A DNA stretch of 64,000 bases, taken from the NCBI GenBank assembly GCA_945948555.1, contig CAMFBM010000004.1, positions 41,239 to 105,238 of the forward strand. The letters are read 5' to 3'. This DNA is from an uncultured Bacteroidales bacterium. Its GTDB lineage: Bacteria; Bacteroidota; Bacteroidia; Bacteroidales; UBA932. This document shows, piece after piece, positions 41,821 to 50,380 of the stretch (positions are counted from its first letter, which is position 1; each line of letters starts with the position of its first letter). Both the position numbers and the translations under genes were made by a program. The notes beneath the pieces were generated by a model that was not told where the DNA came from, ran no database searches, and worked only from the letters and a program-made list of their open reading frames with translations.

Positions 41821-44466
41821 ATGAAGGTGAAATTTTTGACGGCTGTGACGGCTGCGCTTCTGGCGGTGACCGCCTTTGCACAGAATCAAATCCGTGTGGA
41901 TGCCCCCAATGTGGTTTCCGCCGATGAGCAGTTTAATGTGACATTCATCATAGAGGGCGAGGACAAGCCCACCAATTTCAGTTGGAACCAGGGGGATGAT
42001 TTCCAGCTTCTGTGGGGCCCGCAGGCCGGTTCCTCCACAAGCATCCAGATTATCAACGGCAAGCGGTCAAAGTCAACCCAGGTAACTTACACCTACATCC
42101 TCCAGCCAAGGAAGGCCGGGACTTTTTCCCTTCCTGCAGCGAGTGCGAAGGTCAAGGGCAGGGAGATAACCTCCGGAGAGGTTTCAATCGAAGTCGTTTC
42201 AGGTGGTTCATCCTCAGGACAGTCCCGTTCCCAGTCGGGTTCCTCTTCAAGGCAGACTCCTTCCTCGGGAGGCGCTTCCGTCAGCAGTGAGGACATCTTT
42301 ATGCGTCTTACCCTCAGCAGGCAGGATGTGGTTCTTGGAGAACCTGTAACAGCCGCTCTCAAACTTTACCAGAGGGTCAACATAGCCGGTTTCGAGGATG
42401 CGCGTTTCCCGTCCTTCGACGGGTTCTGGAGCCAGGAGACGGAGGCCCCTACAAACATAGAATTTGTCAGAGAGAGCCTTGACGGCCAGATTTACAACAC
42501 TGCGGTCCTCCGCAAATGGGTGCTCATTCCCCAGCAGACCGGCACTGTGACTATAGACCCTGCTGAGCTGGTCTGCCTTGTCAATGTCAGGGTTTCATCC
42601 TCGATGGGTTCCAGCATATTCGACGGTTTCTTTGATGACTACAGGACAGTCCGCAAAAGAGTCTCCACTCCGGCTGCAAAGGTCAATGTGAGGTCTCTTC
42701 CGGCCGGTGCTCCGGCTTCTTTCGGAGGGGGAGTGGGTAAATTCGAGATTTCGGCTTCCTTGAGCCGTGACTCCATCTCCACCCACGAGGCTGTTTCATT
42801 CGTTCTGAAGGTAAAGGGGCGCGGTAATGTCTCCCTTCTGGAGGCTCCGAAGGTGAATTTCCCTCCTGACATGGAGGTTTACGACGTAAAGGTTACCAAG
42901 AATGTGGACAAGAGCAACGGCGGGACAAGCGGTACGGTGATCTACGAATATCCATTCATTCCGCGCAGCTACGGTGATTTTACCATTGCTCCCGTGAACT
43001 ACTCCTATTATGACGTGACATCAGGGAAATATGTGACACTGACGACTCCTGCCCTGGATTTCACCGTGAAGAAAGGCAAGGAAACCCGTTCTTCCACCGA
43101 TGCGGGGACACCGGTAGAGGTTAGCCGGAGTGGTGTGCGCAATCTCAATGAGGACATCAGGTACATCTCTACCCGCATGTCCGGTCTTTCTCCGAAGGGC
43201 AGTTTCCTGGTGCTCTCGTGGAAGTTCTGGCTGTCAGGAGCCTTGATTGTTCTCCTTGCACTCTGTCTGTGGCTTTCTCTGCGCAAGATGGCCGCACGTA
43301 GGGCCGATGTTGCAGGGACCAGGAACAGGCGGGCGAACAAGATGGCGGTAAGACGCCTGAAGGCAGCCCGGGATTACCTCGGAAAGAATCTCTATACGGC
43401 ATTCTACGAGGAACTGCACAGGGCTCTGCTAGGCTATGCGGCTGACAAGCTCAACACCGCTTCCGGAGAACTTTCCAAGGATCTTATCGCTTCGAGATTC
43501 CTTGAGTCAGGCGTCCCGGCCGAGGTTGTGGAATCATTCACGGGTATGATAGACGCGTGTGAATATGCCCGTTACTCCCCTGACCAGGGACATGAGGTGA
43601 TGTCCTCGCAGTACGACGAGGCGGAGAGGGTCATATCTTCAATTGAGACGAACATGAAAGTTAAAAACAACAGGACGGTGGCCGGTGCCGTCGTAATGGC
43701 GCTCCTGCTGTCAGCCGCATCCCTGACCATTCCGGTGGAGGCTTCGGCGGCAGGTTCCGCTGAAAATTATGTGGATTCCCTCTGGAACACCGCCACGGCA
43801 GCGTATGGGGAAGGGCGCTGGGCGGATGCCGCCAATGGCTACTGCACTATTTCTTCCCTGGGTTTTGAGTCTGCTGCCCTGTACTGCAACATAGGTGACT
43901 CCTATTTCAAGGACGGGGATGTGCCTCGTGCGATTCTTTTCTACGAGAGGGCTCTGAAGCTCGATCCGTCATACTCAGATGCAAGGTACAATCTCGGGAT
44001 AGCATCTTCCCGCATCCAGGACAGGATTGATGCCGTCCCGGAATTCATTCTCGTCCAATGGTGGAGGGATCTGTGCTATGTCATTGACTCTGACAGCTGG
44101 GCTGTGTCTGCCCTGGTGTTCTTTGCCGCTGCCCTCGCGATGCTCCTGCTTTTCCTTCTCGGAAGGACATCCTCTGCCCGTAAGGGCGGATTCTTCACAT
44201 CCATAGCCTGCATCGTCCTTGTGGCGGTGTCCCTGTGGTTCTCTCTCTGGCAACGTTCCGACTATCTCAGGGCGGACACTGCAATCGTGATGCGTCCGGT
44301 GTCGGCGGTCAAGAGCGCCCCTTCTTCAGAATCGTCCACGGACCTGTTCGTACTTCACGAAGGTACCAAGGTGACTATCCTCGATGAGGTTGGACAATGG
44401 CGTAACATCAGCCTTGCCGACGGCCGTCAGGGCTGGATGCTCTCAAGTGATATGGAAGTGATCTGA
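41821..44466 (+). CDS. batD: BatD-BatE fusion: immunoglobulin-like domains, membrane helix, TPR and SH3
   Basis: Residues 1-20 are a signal peptide (FLTAVTAALLAVTAFAQ). BatD follows with several Ig/transglutaminase-like beta domains (VDAPNVVSADEQFNVTFII; VTYTYILQPRKAGTFSLP; RKWVLIPQQTGTVTI), a Ser/Gln linker (~140-155), a membrane helix near 468-485 and a helical region. At about residue 612 the sequence MKVKNNRTVAGAVVMALLLSA resembles a second signal peptide; the rest is BatE-like: TPRs (AALYCNIGDSYFKDGDVPRAILFYERAL), two membrane helices and an SH3 domain (EGTKVTILDEVGQWRNISLADGRQGWM). BatD and BatE are often separate genes, so 881 residues indicates a fusion; an ATG at 43654 could restart BatE. 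Confidence 0.85.
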   Translation: MKVKFLTAVTAALLAVTAFAQNQIRVDAPNVVSADEQFNVTFIIEGEDKPTNFSWNQGDDFQLLWGPQAGSSTSIQIINGKRSKSTQVTYTYILQPRKAGTFSLPAASAKVKGREITSGEVSIEVVSGGSSSGQSRSQSGSSSRQTPSSGGASVSSEDIFMRLTLSRQDVVLGEPVTAALKLYQRVNIAGFEDARFPSFDGFWSQETEAPTNIEFVRESLDGQIYNTAVLRKWVLIPQQTGTVTIDPAELVCLVNVRVSSSMGSSIFDGFFDDYRTVRKRVSTPAAKVNVRSLPAGAPASFGGGVGKFEISASLSRDSISTHEAVSFVLKVKGRGNVSLLEAPKVNFPPDMEVYDVKVTKNVDKSNGGTSGTVIYEYPFIPRSYGDFTIAPVNYSYYDVTSGKYVTLTTPALDFTVKKGKETRSSTDAGTPVEVSRSGVRNLNEDIRYISTRMSGLSPKGSFLVLSWKFWLSGALIVLLALCLWLSLRKMAARRADVAGTRNRRANKMAVRRLKAARDYLGKNLYTAFYEELHRALLGYAADKLNTASGELSKDLIASRFLESGVPAEVVESFTGMIDACEYARYSPDQGHEVMSSQYDEAERVISSIETNMKVKNNRTVAGAVVMALLLSAASLTIPVEASAAGSAENYVDSLWNTATAAYGEGRWADAANGYCTISSLGFESAALYCNIGDSYFKDGDVPRAILFYERALKLDPSYSDARYNLGIASSRIQDRIDAVPEFILVQWWRDLCYVIDSDSWAVSALVFFAAALAMLLLFLLGRTSSARKGGFFTSIACIVLVAVSLWFSLWQRSDYLRADTAIVMRPVSAVKSAPSSESSTDLFVLHEGTKVTILDEVGQWRNISLADGRQGWMLSSDMEVI

Positions 44467-44491
44467 CCCGGTCCGCGGATGCGGCCGCAGG

Positions 44492-45850
44492 TTATTCCGC
44501 CAGTTTTGAAATGAGGGTGGCGGAAGTGCAGGAAACCACCTCGACTTCAACGAAATCCCCAATTTTGTGACCCGGGGCTGCAAAGACGCAGGTCTTGTTG
44601 GTCGTGGTCCTTCCGCAGAACTCTCCCGCATCCCTTTTCGAGAGACCCTCGATGAGTACCGTGAACTTTTTCCCGACATCCTTTCTGTTGCTTTCAAGGC
44701 TGAGTTGTCCCTGAAGGGCGATGATCTCATTCAGGCGCGCAGTCTTGACTTCGTAAGGGATGTCATCAGGGTAGTGTCTTGCGGCGAGGGTGCCCGGACG
44801 CTCGGAGTATGCGAACATGAATGCGGCGTCAAAACCAGCCTCCCTCATCAGGGAAAGCGTGTCCTGGTGGTCCTGAGGGGTCTCAGAGCAGAATCCCGCG
44901 ATGATGTCTGTGGAGATTCCGCATTCCGGAATGACCGAGCGGATTTTCTCAACCCTTTCGATGTACCATTCACGGGTGTACCTGCGGCGCATCTTCTCCA
45001 GCATTGCATTGCTGCCGGACTGGACGGGCAGGTGTATGTGCTTGCAGATGTTCCCGTGTCGTGCCATTGTCAGGATGACCTCGTCACTGATATCCTTCGG
45101 ATGTGATGTCGAAAACCTTACCCTCATCTTCGGATCTACCTGTGCGACCATCTCCAGAAGGGCAGGGAAATTGACCGTGACTTCAGGATTCTCAGGGTCT
45201 TTCCAAAGGTAGGAATCCACATTCTGTCCCAGCAGGTTGACTTCCTTGTATCCGTTCTCGGACAATTCCCGGGCCTCCCTCACGATGCTCTGAGGGTCAC
45301 GGCTCCTCTCTGCACCCCTCGTGTAGGGAACGACGCAGTAGGAACAGACGTTGTTGCATCCCCTCATTATTGAGATATAAGCACTTACGCCGTTCTTGTC
45401 CATCCTGACCGGGGATATGTCCGCGTATGTTTCCTCGTGTGACAGCATCACATTGATCTGCGGGCTGTCCGGTGAGACCGACCTGACAAGTTCAGGAAGC
45501 GACCTGTAGGAGTCCGGACCTGCGACAACGTCCACCGTGCCGTTCTCCAGCAGCTTGTCCTTCAGCCTCTCAGCCATGCATCCGACTATTCCGATGACCA
45601 CTCCGTCCCTCCTGCGTTTCTGAAGACGGAACTGGTCGATCCTTCCCCAGATGCGCTGTTCGGCGTTCTCCCTGATTGAGCAGGTGTTGGCAAGTATGAC
45701 CGATGCCTCGTTGATGTTGTCGGTCAGAACATATCCTGCCTTCTGCATTATGCTGAGTATGACCTCGCTGTCGTTGACGTTCATCTGACAGCCGTAGGTC
45801 TCGATATATATTTTCGGTTTTGAAATATCCTCGATTGGTTTTATGCTCAT
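44492..45850 (-). CDS. miaB: tRNA-2-methylthio-N6-dimethylallyladenosine synthase
   Basis: Radical-SAM enzyme that adds the methylthio group to i6A37 in tRNA. The N-terminal UPF0004 domain has three cysteines (YGCQMN, TCSIRE, VGCMAER) for one Fe-S cluster; the radical-SAM CxxxCxxC is in RGCNNVCSYCVVPYTRG near 160-176; a C-terminal TRAM RNA-binding domain ends the protein. Length 452 is typical. It is convergent with the Bat operon and has a promoter in an AT-rich leader. Confidence 0.96.
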   Translation of the reverse strand: MSIKPIEDISKPKIYIETYGCQMNVNDSEVILSIMQKAGYVLTDNINEASVILANTCSIRENAEQRIWGRIDQFRLQKRRRDGVVIGIVGCMAERLKDKLLENGTVDVVAGPDSYRSLPELVRSVSPDSPQINVMLSHEETYADISPVRMDKNGVSAYISIMRGCNNVCSYCVVPYTRGAERSRDPQSIVREARELSENGYKEVNLLGQNVDSYLWKDPENPEVTVNFPALLEMVAQVDPKMRVRFSTSHPKDISDEVILTMARHGNICKHIHLPVQSGSNAMLEKMRRRYTREWYIERVEKIRSVIPECGISTDIIAGFCSETPQDHQDTLSLMREAGFDAAFMFAYSERPGTLAARHYPDDIPYEVKTARLNEIIALQGQLSLESNRKDVGKKFTVLIEGLSKRDAGEFCGRTTTNKTCVFAAPGHKIGDFVEVEVVSCTSATLISKLAE

Positions 45851-45911
45851 ATCTGATATATCTTAATATATACTATATATTTATATATTTCATCCCATAT
45901 ATTTATATATG

Positions 45912-45919
45912 CAAATATA
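45912..45919 (-). promoter_or_regulatory. Promoter -7 element of miaB
   Basis: TATATTTG on the minus strand; leader of about 55 bases of almost pure A/T before the ATG at 45850. Back to back with the promoter of the next gene. Confidence 0.6.
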
Positions 45920-45926
45920 CTCCTTT

Positions 45927-45958
45927 TTTGAAAGAATAGGCAAATTTTGCTATATTTG
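45927..45958 (+). promoter_or_regulatory. Promoter of the LEA-like lipoprotein gene
   Basis: TTTG (45927-45930), 20 bases, TATATTTG (45951-45958): full -33/-7 match. The predicted start of transcription is only a few bases before the first ATG (45968). Confidence 0.65.
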
Positions 45959-45967
45959 CGAGTTACT

Positions 45968-46486
45968 ATGAATATGAAAAACATTAAGAATCGGTTTTTT
46001 GCCATTGCGGCTATGTCTGTGCTCCTGCTGATGACGGGCTGTCTGAACCTGAAGGATTTCAGGATTCTTTCCTTCAAGGCCGAGCAGATAGTGCCCCAGG
46101 GGTTCAAGTCACTGAAAGGCGTTGCTACCGTGGAGTACAGCAATCCTTCATCGGCCTTCGACATTTCTGACATCGAGGGAGCGGTTTACTGCAAAGGCAG
46201 CCTTTTCGGTACTTTCACCGTCGATCCGGTCAGCGTTCAGGGCAGGGGGACTTCTTCCTGCACGGTTTCGGGAGTGTTTTCAATTACTTCGCCGGTGTCT
46301 TCCGTCATCCAGATCCTCTCGATGCTGACTGGCGGGTTCGACGTGAACGACTACACAATTGACATCAGTGCCAGGGTGAAGCCTAAGGGAGGAGCGGCAA
46401 AGATGGTCGGACTGAAGGGTGTACCGGCAGGCAAAGTGACCGGAGTGATCAAGGAATCTTCAAATAATAACCAGCATCATCTATGA
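45968..46486 (+). CDS. LEA14/WHy-like lipoprotein
   Basis: A lipoprotein signal (FFAIAAMSVLLLMTGC) is followed by one beta-rich domain of about 140 residues with KSLKGVATVEYSNPSSAFDISDIEGAVYCKGSLFGTF and FDVNDYTIDISARVKPKGG, resembling the LEA type 2/WHy fold found in small periplasmic lipoproteins. Function is unknown; such proteins may protect envelope proteins. The promoter leaves almost no leader before the ATG at 45968; a second ATG at 45974 is equally possible. A frame to the left is inside the promoter and is rejected. Confidence 0.65.
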   Translation: MNMKNIKNRFFAIAAMSVLLLMTGCLNLKDFRILSFKAEQIVPQGFKSLKGVATVEYSNPSSAFDISDIEGAVYCKGSLFGTFTVDPVSVQGRGTSSCTVSGVFSITSPVSSVIQILSMLTGGFDVNDYTIDISARVKPKGGAAKMVGLKGVPAGKVTGVIKESSNNNQHHL

Positions 46487-46628
46487 ATAATCTTTCCGGT
46501 ACATATTACTTTTCTCATCGGTCATTTAGCACCACTAAACTTCCTCTTCGAAAATTAATCTGTTCTCGAAAATCTTATCCATATCTGAAGCAGGTTATTT
46601 TTTTTCATATTCCTAAATCGGCAAGCAA

Positions 46629-47228
46629 ATGAATGGAATGAGATTGACATTGACCAGCCTGGCTCTCCTGCTTCTGTCTTCCCTCTGTCTTCGTGCGCAG
46701 GATTTCTCAGTTGAGGGGGAGGTTGTGAAGGATTCGGTGATTTACCGTCCGTCAGCACTCCTTGACAGCCTTCTTGTCGGGCACGACATTTTTTCTGAAC
46801 TGCCTTCCGTTGCAAAGGGTGACGGAGCGGATGTGAAGATTCATCAGTCGGAGGGGATTGCATCCCTGATGGCTGCACATTTTGAGGGGAATCCGCTCAG
46901 GGCAATTCAGGGCTACAGAGTGAGGATTTTCTTTGATAACAGGCAGACTGCGAGGGTGGAGAGCGATGCGACTCTGAACAGGTTCACGTCATTGCATTAC
47001 GACATCCCTGCCTACAGGAGTTACGCAAATCCGTATTTCAAGGTGACCGTCGGCGATTTTCGCACCAAGTCGGAGGCCATGCAACTGCTGGTTAGAATCA
47101 GGGATGAGTATCCTTCGGCGTTCATTGTCAAGGAGAATATCAATTTTCCGGTGGTTGACAAATCCCGTCCTGTCGTTGCGGACACGGTCAAGGTGATTGT
47201 AGCGGAGCCTGTTGAAACCGTATTGTGA
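46629..47228 (+). CDS. Secreted protein with a SPOR-like domain
   Basis: A signal peptide (LALLLLSSLCLRAQ) then a ~70-residue unstructured stretch and a SPOR-like domain (QGYRVRIFFDNRQTARVESD, FKVTVGDFRTKSEAMQLLVRIRDEYPSAFIVKENIN) near residues 95-180. SPOR domains bind glycan strands lacking stem peptides at division sites. The protein lies 18 bases upstream of rpoN on the same strand. No -7 element was seen in the 140 bases before it. The division role is a family inference. Confidence 0.72.
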   Translation: MNGMRLTLTSLALLLLSSLCLRAQDFSVEGEVVKDSVIYRPSALLDSLLVGHDIFSELPSVAKGDGADVKIHQSEGIASLMAAHFEGNPLRAIQGYRVRIFFDNRQTARVESDATLNRFTSLHYDIPAYRSYANPYFKVTVGDFRTKSEAMQLLVRIRDEYPSAFIVKENINFPVVDKSRPVVADTVKVIVAEPVETVL

Positions 47229-47246
47229 AATTAAACCGATTCTGAT

Positions 47247-48662
47247 ATGCTGAAACAAGGACTTGAACTCAAGCAGACCCAGAAACTGTCTCCTTTGCAG
47301 ATCCAGACAATCAAACTGATTGAACTGCCCACCCAGGAACTGGAGCAGCGTATCCGAAAGGAGTTGGAGGAGAATCCGGTTCTTGACGAGGACATAAAGA
47401 GCGAGAGGGAGGACGGGGAGGATGAACCGCCCCGTGAGGTTTCCCTTTCCGACTACAAGGAGGATGACTCCATACCGAGCTACAAGCTTCACGTCAACAA
47501 CTACGGCAAGGACGAACGTCCCCAGTACAACACTTTCTCAGTCAAGGAGAGTTTCACGCAGAGCCTTCTGGAACAGCTGGGCTTCAGGAATCTTGATGAG
47601 CATCAGTATCAGGTGGCGGCATTCATCATTGGAAGCCTTGATGATGACGGCTACCTCCGCAGGGACATAGACAGCCTCGTGGACGACCTTGCTTTCAGGG
47701 CCGGAATCGAGACCGATGAGCAGGAGGTGCTTTCCCTCCTGTCCGTCATCCAGGAGTTTGAACCTTCAGGTGTCGGGGCGCGTGACCTCAGGGAATGTCT
47801 TCTTCTGCAGATCCGCAATCTCAGGCAGACTCCGGATGTGGTCAATGCGACGGTTGTCCTCAGGGACTATTTCAATGAGTTCACTGCGAGGCATTTCCAG
47901 AAGATCATCTCGAAAATGGGCATCACCGAGCAGCAGATGAAGGACGCAATGGCGAAGATCGTCAAGCTGAATCCTGCCCCGGGAGGACAGATTGACGACA
48001 CCTACAGCGACCAGGCCCAGCAGATTGTTCCGGACTTCATCCTGACACTTGAGGACGGTAAGCTGAAGTTGACTATGCCTAGATTCTCTATTCCTGAGTT
48101 GAGGGTGAACAGGAAATATGCAGACATCCTGCTTGAGGCTGCCAACTCGTCCGAGAGGGAGAAGAAGGAGGCGGCCACCTTCGTCAAGAAAAAACTGGAT
48201 TCCGCCAAGTGGTTCGTCGAGGCAATCAAGCAGAGGCACAACACTCTCCAGAGCACGATGCAGGCAATCATCGACTATCAGCACGACTATTTCATGGACG
48301 GAGATGAGAGCCATCTCAAACCAATGGTGCTCAAGGATATAGCTGAAAAGACCGGCTTTGATATCTCGACGATTTCAAGGGTGGTTAACAGCAAGTACAT
48401 CGAAACTCACTTCGGGATTTACTCCCTGAAATATTTCTTTTCGGAAGGTCTTGAGAATCAGGACGGTGAGGAAGTTTCTACCCGTGAACTGAAAAAGGCC
48501 CTGCAGGAATGTGTCGATGCCGAGGACAAAAGAAAGCCCCTTACCGACGATCAGCTCGTGGAGCAGATGAACAGCAGGGGCTATAAGGTGGCTCGCAGAA
48601 CCATTGCCAAATACAGGGACCAGCTCAACATCCCCAAGGCACGTCTCCGCAAGGAACTCTGA
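47247..48662 (+). CDS. rpoN: RNA polymerase sigma-54 factor
   Basis: Alternative sigma factor that needs enhancer-binding ATPases for promoter opening. Region I is Gln/Leu-rich (LKQTQKLSPLQIQTIKLIELP), the core-binding region follows (FIIGSLDDDGYL, EPSGVGARDLRECLLLQ), then the DNA-binding helix-turn-helix (LKDIAEKTGFDISTISRVVNSKYI) and the invariant RpoN box ARRTIAKYR near the end. Length 471 is typical. No bacterial enhancer-binding protein is encoded next to it. It is convergent with upp; no clear terminator between. Confidence 0.96.
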   Translation: MLKQGLELKQTQKLSPLQIQTIKLIELPTQELEQRIRKELEENPVLDEDIKSEREDGEDEPPREVSLSDYKEDDSIPSYKLHVNNYGKDERPQYNTFSVKESFTQSLLEQLGFRNLDEHQYQVAAFIIGSLDDDGYLRRDIDSLVDDLAFRAGIETDEQEVLSLLSVIQEFEPSGVGARDLRECLLLQIRNLRQTPDVVNATVVLRDYFNEFTARHFQKIISKMGITEQQMKDAMAKIVKLNPAPGGQIDDTYSDQAQQIVPDFILTLEDGKLKLTMPRFSIPELRVNRKYADILLEAANSSEREKKEAATFVKKKLDSAKWFVEAIKQRHNTLQSTMQAIIDYQHDYFMDGDESHLKPMVLKDIAEKTGFDISTISRVVNSKYIETHFGIYSLKYFFSEGLENQDGEEVSTRELKKALQECVDAEDKRKPLTDDQLVEQMNSRGYKVARRTIAKYRDQLNIPKARLRKEL

Positions 48663-48677
48663 CTCAGGCCGGTTTTT

Positions 48678-49328
48678 CTAGATCTTGTCGCCGTAAGCCA
48701 GGTCACCTGCATCACCCAGTCCGGGAACAATGTAGGAGTGACTTGTCAGTTCCTCGTCGATTGCTGCAACCCAGAGAGTCACGTTCTTACCCATTGATTT
48801 TTTGAGATGTTCGACTGCATCAGCACTGGAAACAGGGCAGACCAGATGCGTGTAGGCAGGTTCGCCCTCTTCGCAGAGTCTCTTGTATGCAATCTCAAGG
48901 GATGCCCCCGTCGCAAGCATTGTGTCGGCCAGAATCAGGGTCTTGCCATCCAGGTCAGGAGTGCTTGCATACTCGATGTTGATGTGGAAACTGTCCCCCT
49001 TGTCGTATTTGCGGTAGGCTGCAACGAAGGCATTCTGGGCATCGTCGAAGAAATTGATGATTCCCTGATGCAGCGGCAGGCCTGCGCGGAGAATGGTGGC
49101 TGCAACAATCTGAGTGTCAAGGGTAGGCACCTTTGCAATGCCCAGGGGAGTGACTACATCCTTGATGGAATAGTCGAGGGTCTTGCTGATTTCATACGCG
49201 AAAATTTCTCCCAGCCGTTCAAGATTTCTTCTGAAACGCATCCTGTCTTTCTGGATGACCTTGTCGCGCATCTGTGCCACAATGTTGTTGAGGAGACTGT
49301 TTGTTTCCCCGAGATTGATTACTTTCAT
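48678..49328 (-). CDS. upp: Uracil phosphoribosyltransferase
   Basis: Pyrimidine salvage: uracil plus PRPP gives UMP. The PRPP loop is ILADTMLATGASLEIA near residues 133-148; AATILRAGLPLHQG is the earlier substrate loop; the C-terminal IVPGLGDAGDLAYG is the uracil-binding end. Length 216 is typical. It has its own -7 element 38 bases upstream and lies between rpoN and radC. Confidence 0.94.
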   Translation of the reverse strand: MKVINLGETNSLLNNIVAQMRDKVIQKDRMRFRRNLERLGEIFAYEISKTLDYSIKDVVTPLGIAKVPTLDTQIVAATILRAGLPLHQGIINFFDDAQNAFVAAYRKYDKGDSFHINIEYASTPDLDGKTLILADTMLATGASLEIAYKRLCEEGEPAYTHLVCPVSSADAVEHLKKSMGKNVTLWVAAIDEELTSHSYIVPGLGDAGDLAYGDKI

Positions 49329-49365
49329 ATTTAAGTTTTTGTGAGATCTGTCGTTTCCTGAGATG

Positions 49366-49373
49366 CAAAGATA
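49366..49373 (-). promoter_or_regulatory. Promoter -7 element of upp
   Basis: TATCTTTG on the minus strand, beginning 45 bases upstream of the upp start and just before the radC stop. Confidence 0.6.
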
Positions 49374-49382
49374 TAAAATTTT

Positions 49383-50069
49383 CTATATTCTGCAGGTGGT
49401 CTCGTCGGCAAAACTGTAGTAGCTTCCATCGGCAATTACTATGTGGTCAATCAGGTGGATGTCAAATGTGTCCAGGGCTGTCTTGAGGGATTTGGTAATC
49501 GTTATGTCCGCCTTACCCGGCATGGGATTTCCCGACGGGTGGTTGTGTGCCATTATGACCCCTGAAGCGGACATTTCAAGAGCGGCCTTGACTATCATCC
49601 GGATGTCCACCGTGGTCTCGTTCAGTCCTCCGGAACTCAGCATTTCCTTGGCGATTACCCTGTTGCTTCGTGACAGGTAGAGTATGTGGCATTCCTCGTG
49701 CTTTAGCCCCCGGAACTGTGGCAGAAATTCCCGATAGACATCTTCAGGATTCCTTATCGTGCGCCGGTCCTTGTCCGGAACCTCCGAGCACATCCTCTTT
49801 CCGAGTTCCAGAGCTGCAATGATGGTGAGAGCCTTGCTTTTTCCTATGCCTTTCACCCTGCACAGCTCTCTGACATTCATCCCGGACAGCCTTGTGAGAC
49901 TTCCTTCTGCCCTTGAAAGCAGAATCCCCGCAAGGTCAAACACATTGACTTCTGTTGTCCCTGAACGGAGCAGCACTGCAAGAAGTTCGGAATTGCTCAG
50001 CGAGGCGGCTCCTTTCTCCATCATTTTCTCTCTCGGCCTTTCGGCCTTGCACCAGTCTTTGATCTTCAT
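49383..50069 (-). CDS. radC: RadC-family JAB-domain protein
   Basis: RadC proteins have a helix-hairpin-helix-like N-terminus (GMNVRELCRVKGIGKSKALTIIAA, residues ~63-86) and a JAMM/MPN metalloprotease-like C-terminal domain with the metal ligands in HNHPSGNPMPGKADI and a preceding Glu/Asp region. The cellular role is unsettled despite the name; a DNA repair role is not established. Length 228 is typical. A promoter element lies 47 bases upstream. The ligand set looks intact. Confidence 0.9.
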   Translation of the reverse strand: MKIKDWCKAERPREKMMEKGAASLSNSELLAVLLRSGTTEVNVFDLAGILLSRAEGSLTRLSGMNVRELCRVKGIGKSKALTIIAALELGKRMCSEVPDKDRRTIRNPEDVYREFLPQFRGLKHEECHILYLSRSNRVIAKEMLSSGGLNETTVDIRMIVKAALEMSASGVIMAHNHPSGNPMPGKADITITKSLKTALDTFDIHLIDHIVIADGSYYSFADETTCRI

Positions 50070-50115
50070 CTTCAGTCCTCCCTCTCCGGGCGGACCTCAC
50101 CTTGCCTGTAGACGA

Positions 50116-50123
50116 CAAATATA
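50116..50123 (-). promoter_or_regulatory. Promoter -7 element of radC
   Basis: TATATTTG on the minus strand, 47 bases upstream of the radC start. Confidence 0.55.
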
Positions 50124-50190
50124 GTAAATTTGACAAAGGCGACAACGCAGAAATCACCGTCTTCTGCCGCAAATCCGCTGCAAAAATAAA

Positions 50191-50217
50191 AATATTTCAA
50201 ATATTGTTACCGGTAAC
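50191..50217. repeat. Two adjoining palindromes upstream of radC
   Basis: AATATTTCAAATATT (50191-50205, seven-base arms) directly followed by the perfect 12-base palindrome GTTACCGGTAAC (50206-50217). Possible protein-binding sites; about 70 bases upstream of the radC promoter. Confidence 0.4.
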
Positions 50218-50380
50218 GGAATTTTTTCATTTTCCCGCAATTGAAAAAGATATTCCCAAGAGTCTGGCCGGACTTGTTTATGTATATTGGGCTTGCTATT
50301 GACAAATGAATTCCCGATGCCGCCTGCCAGGCGGTCAGTCATGGGGAGTGGTCTGTACAATAGTGAATATACCGTAAATC

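Larger units (their letters stand above)
50070..50380. other. Intergenic region between radC and the carboxyltransferase gene
   Basis: Holds the radC promoter near its left end, two adjoining palindromes (50191-50217) and a GC-rich inverted repeat (CCGCCTG/CAGGCGG, 50320-50334) lying about 50 bases past the stop of the carboxyltransferase gene without a T tract. No gene was recognised. Confidence 0.5.

Noticed and set aside
50125..50132. Plus-strand TAAATTTG promoter-like box
   Set aside because: No plus-strand gene follows; the match is likely part of the AT-rich radC promoter region.
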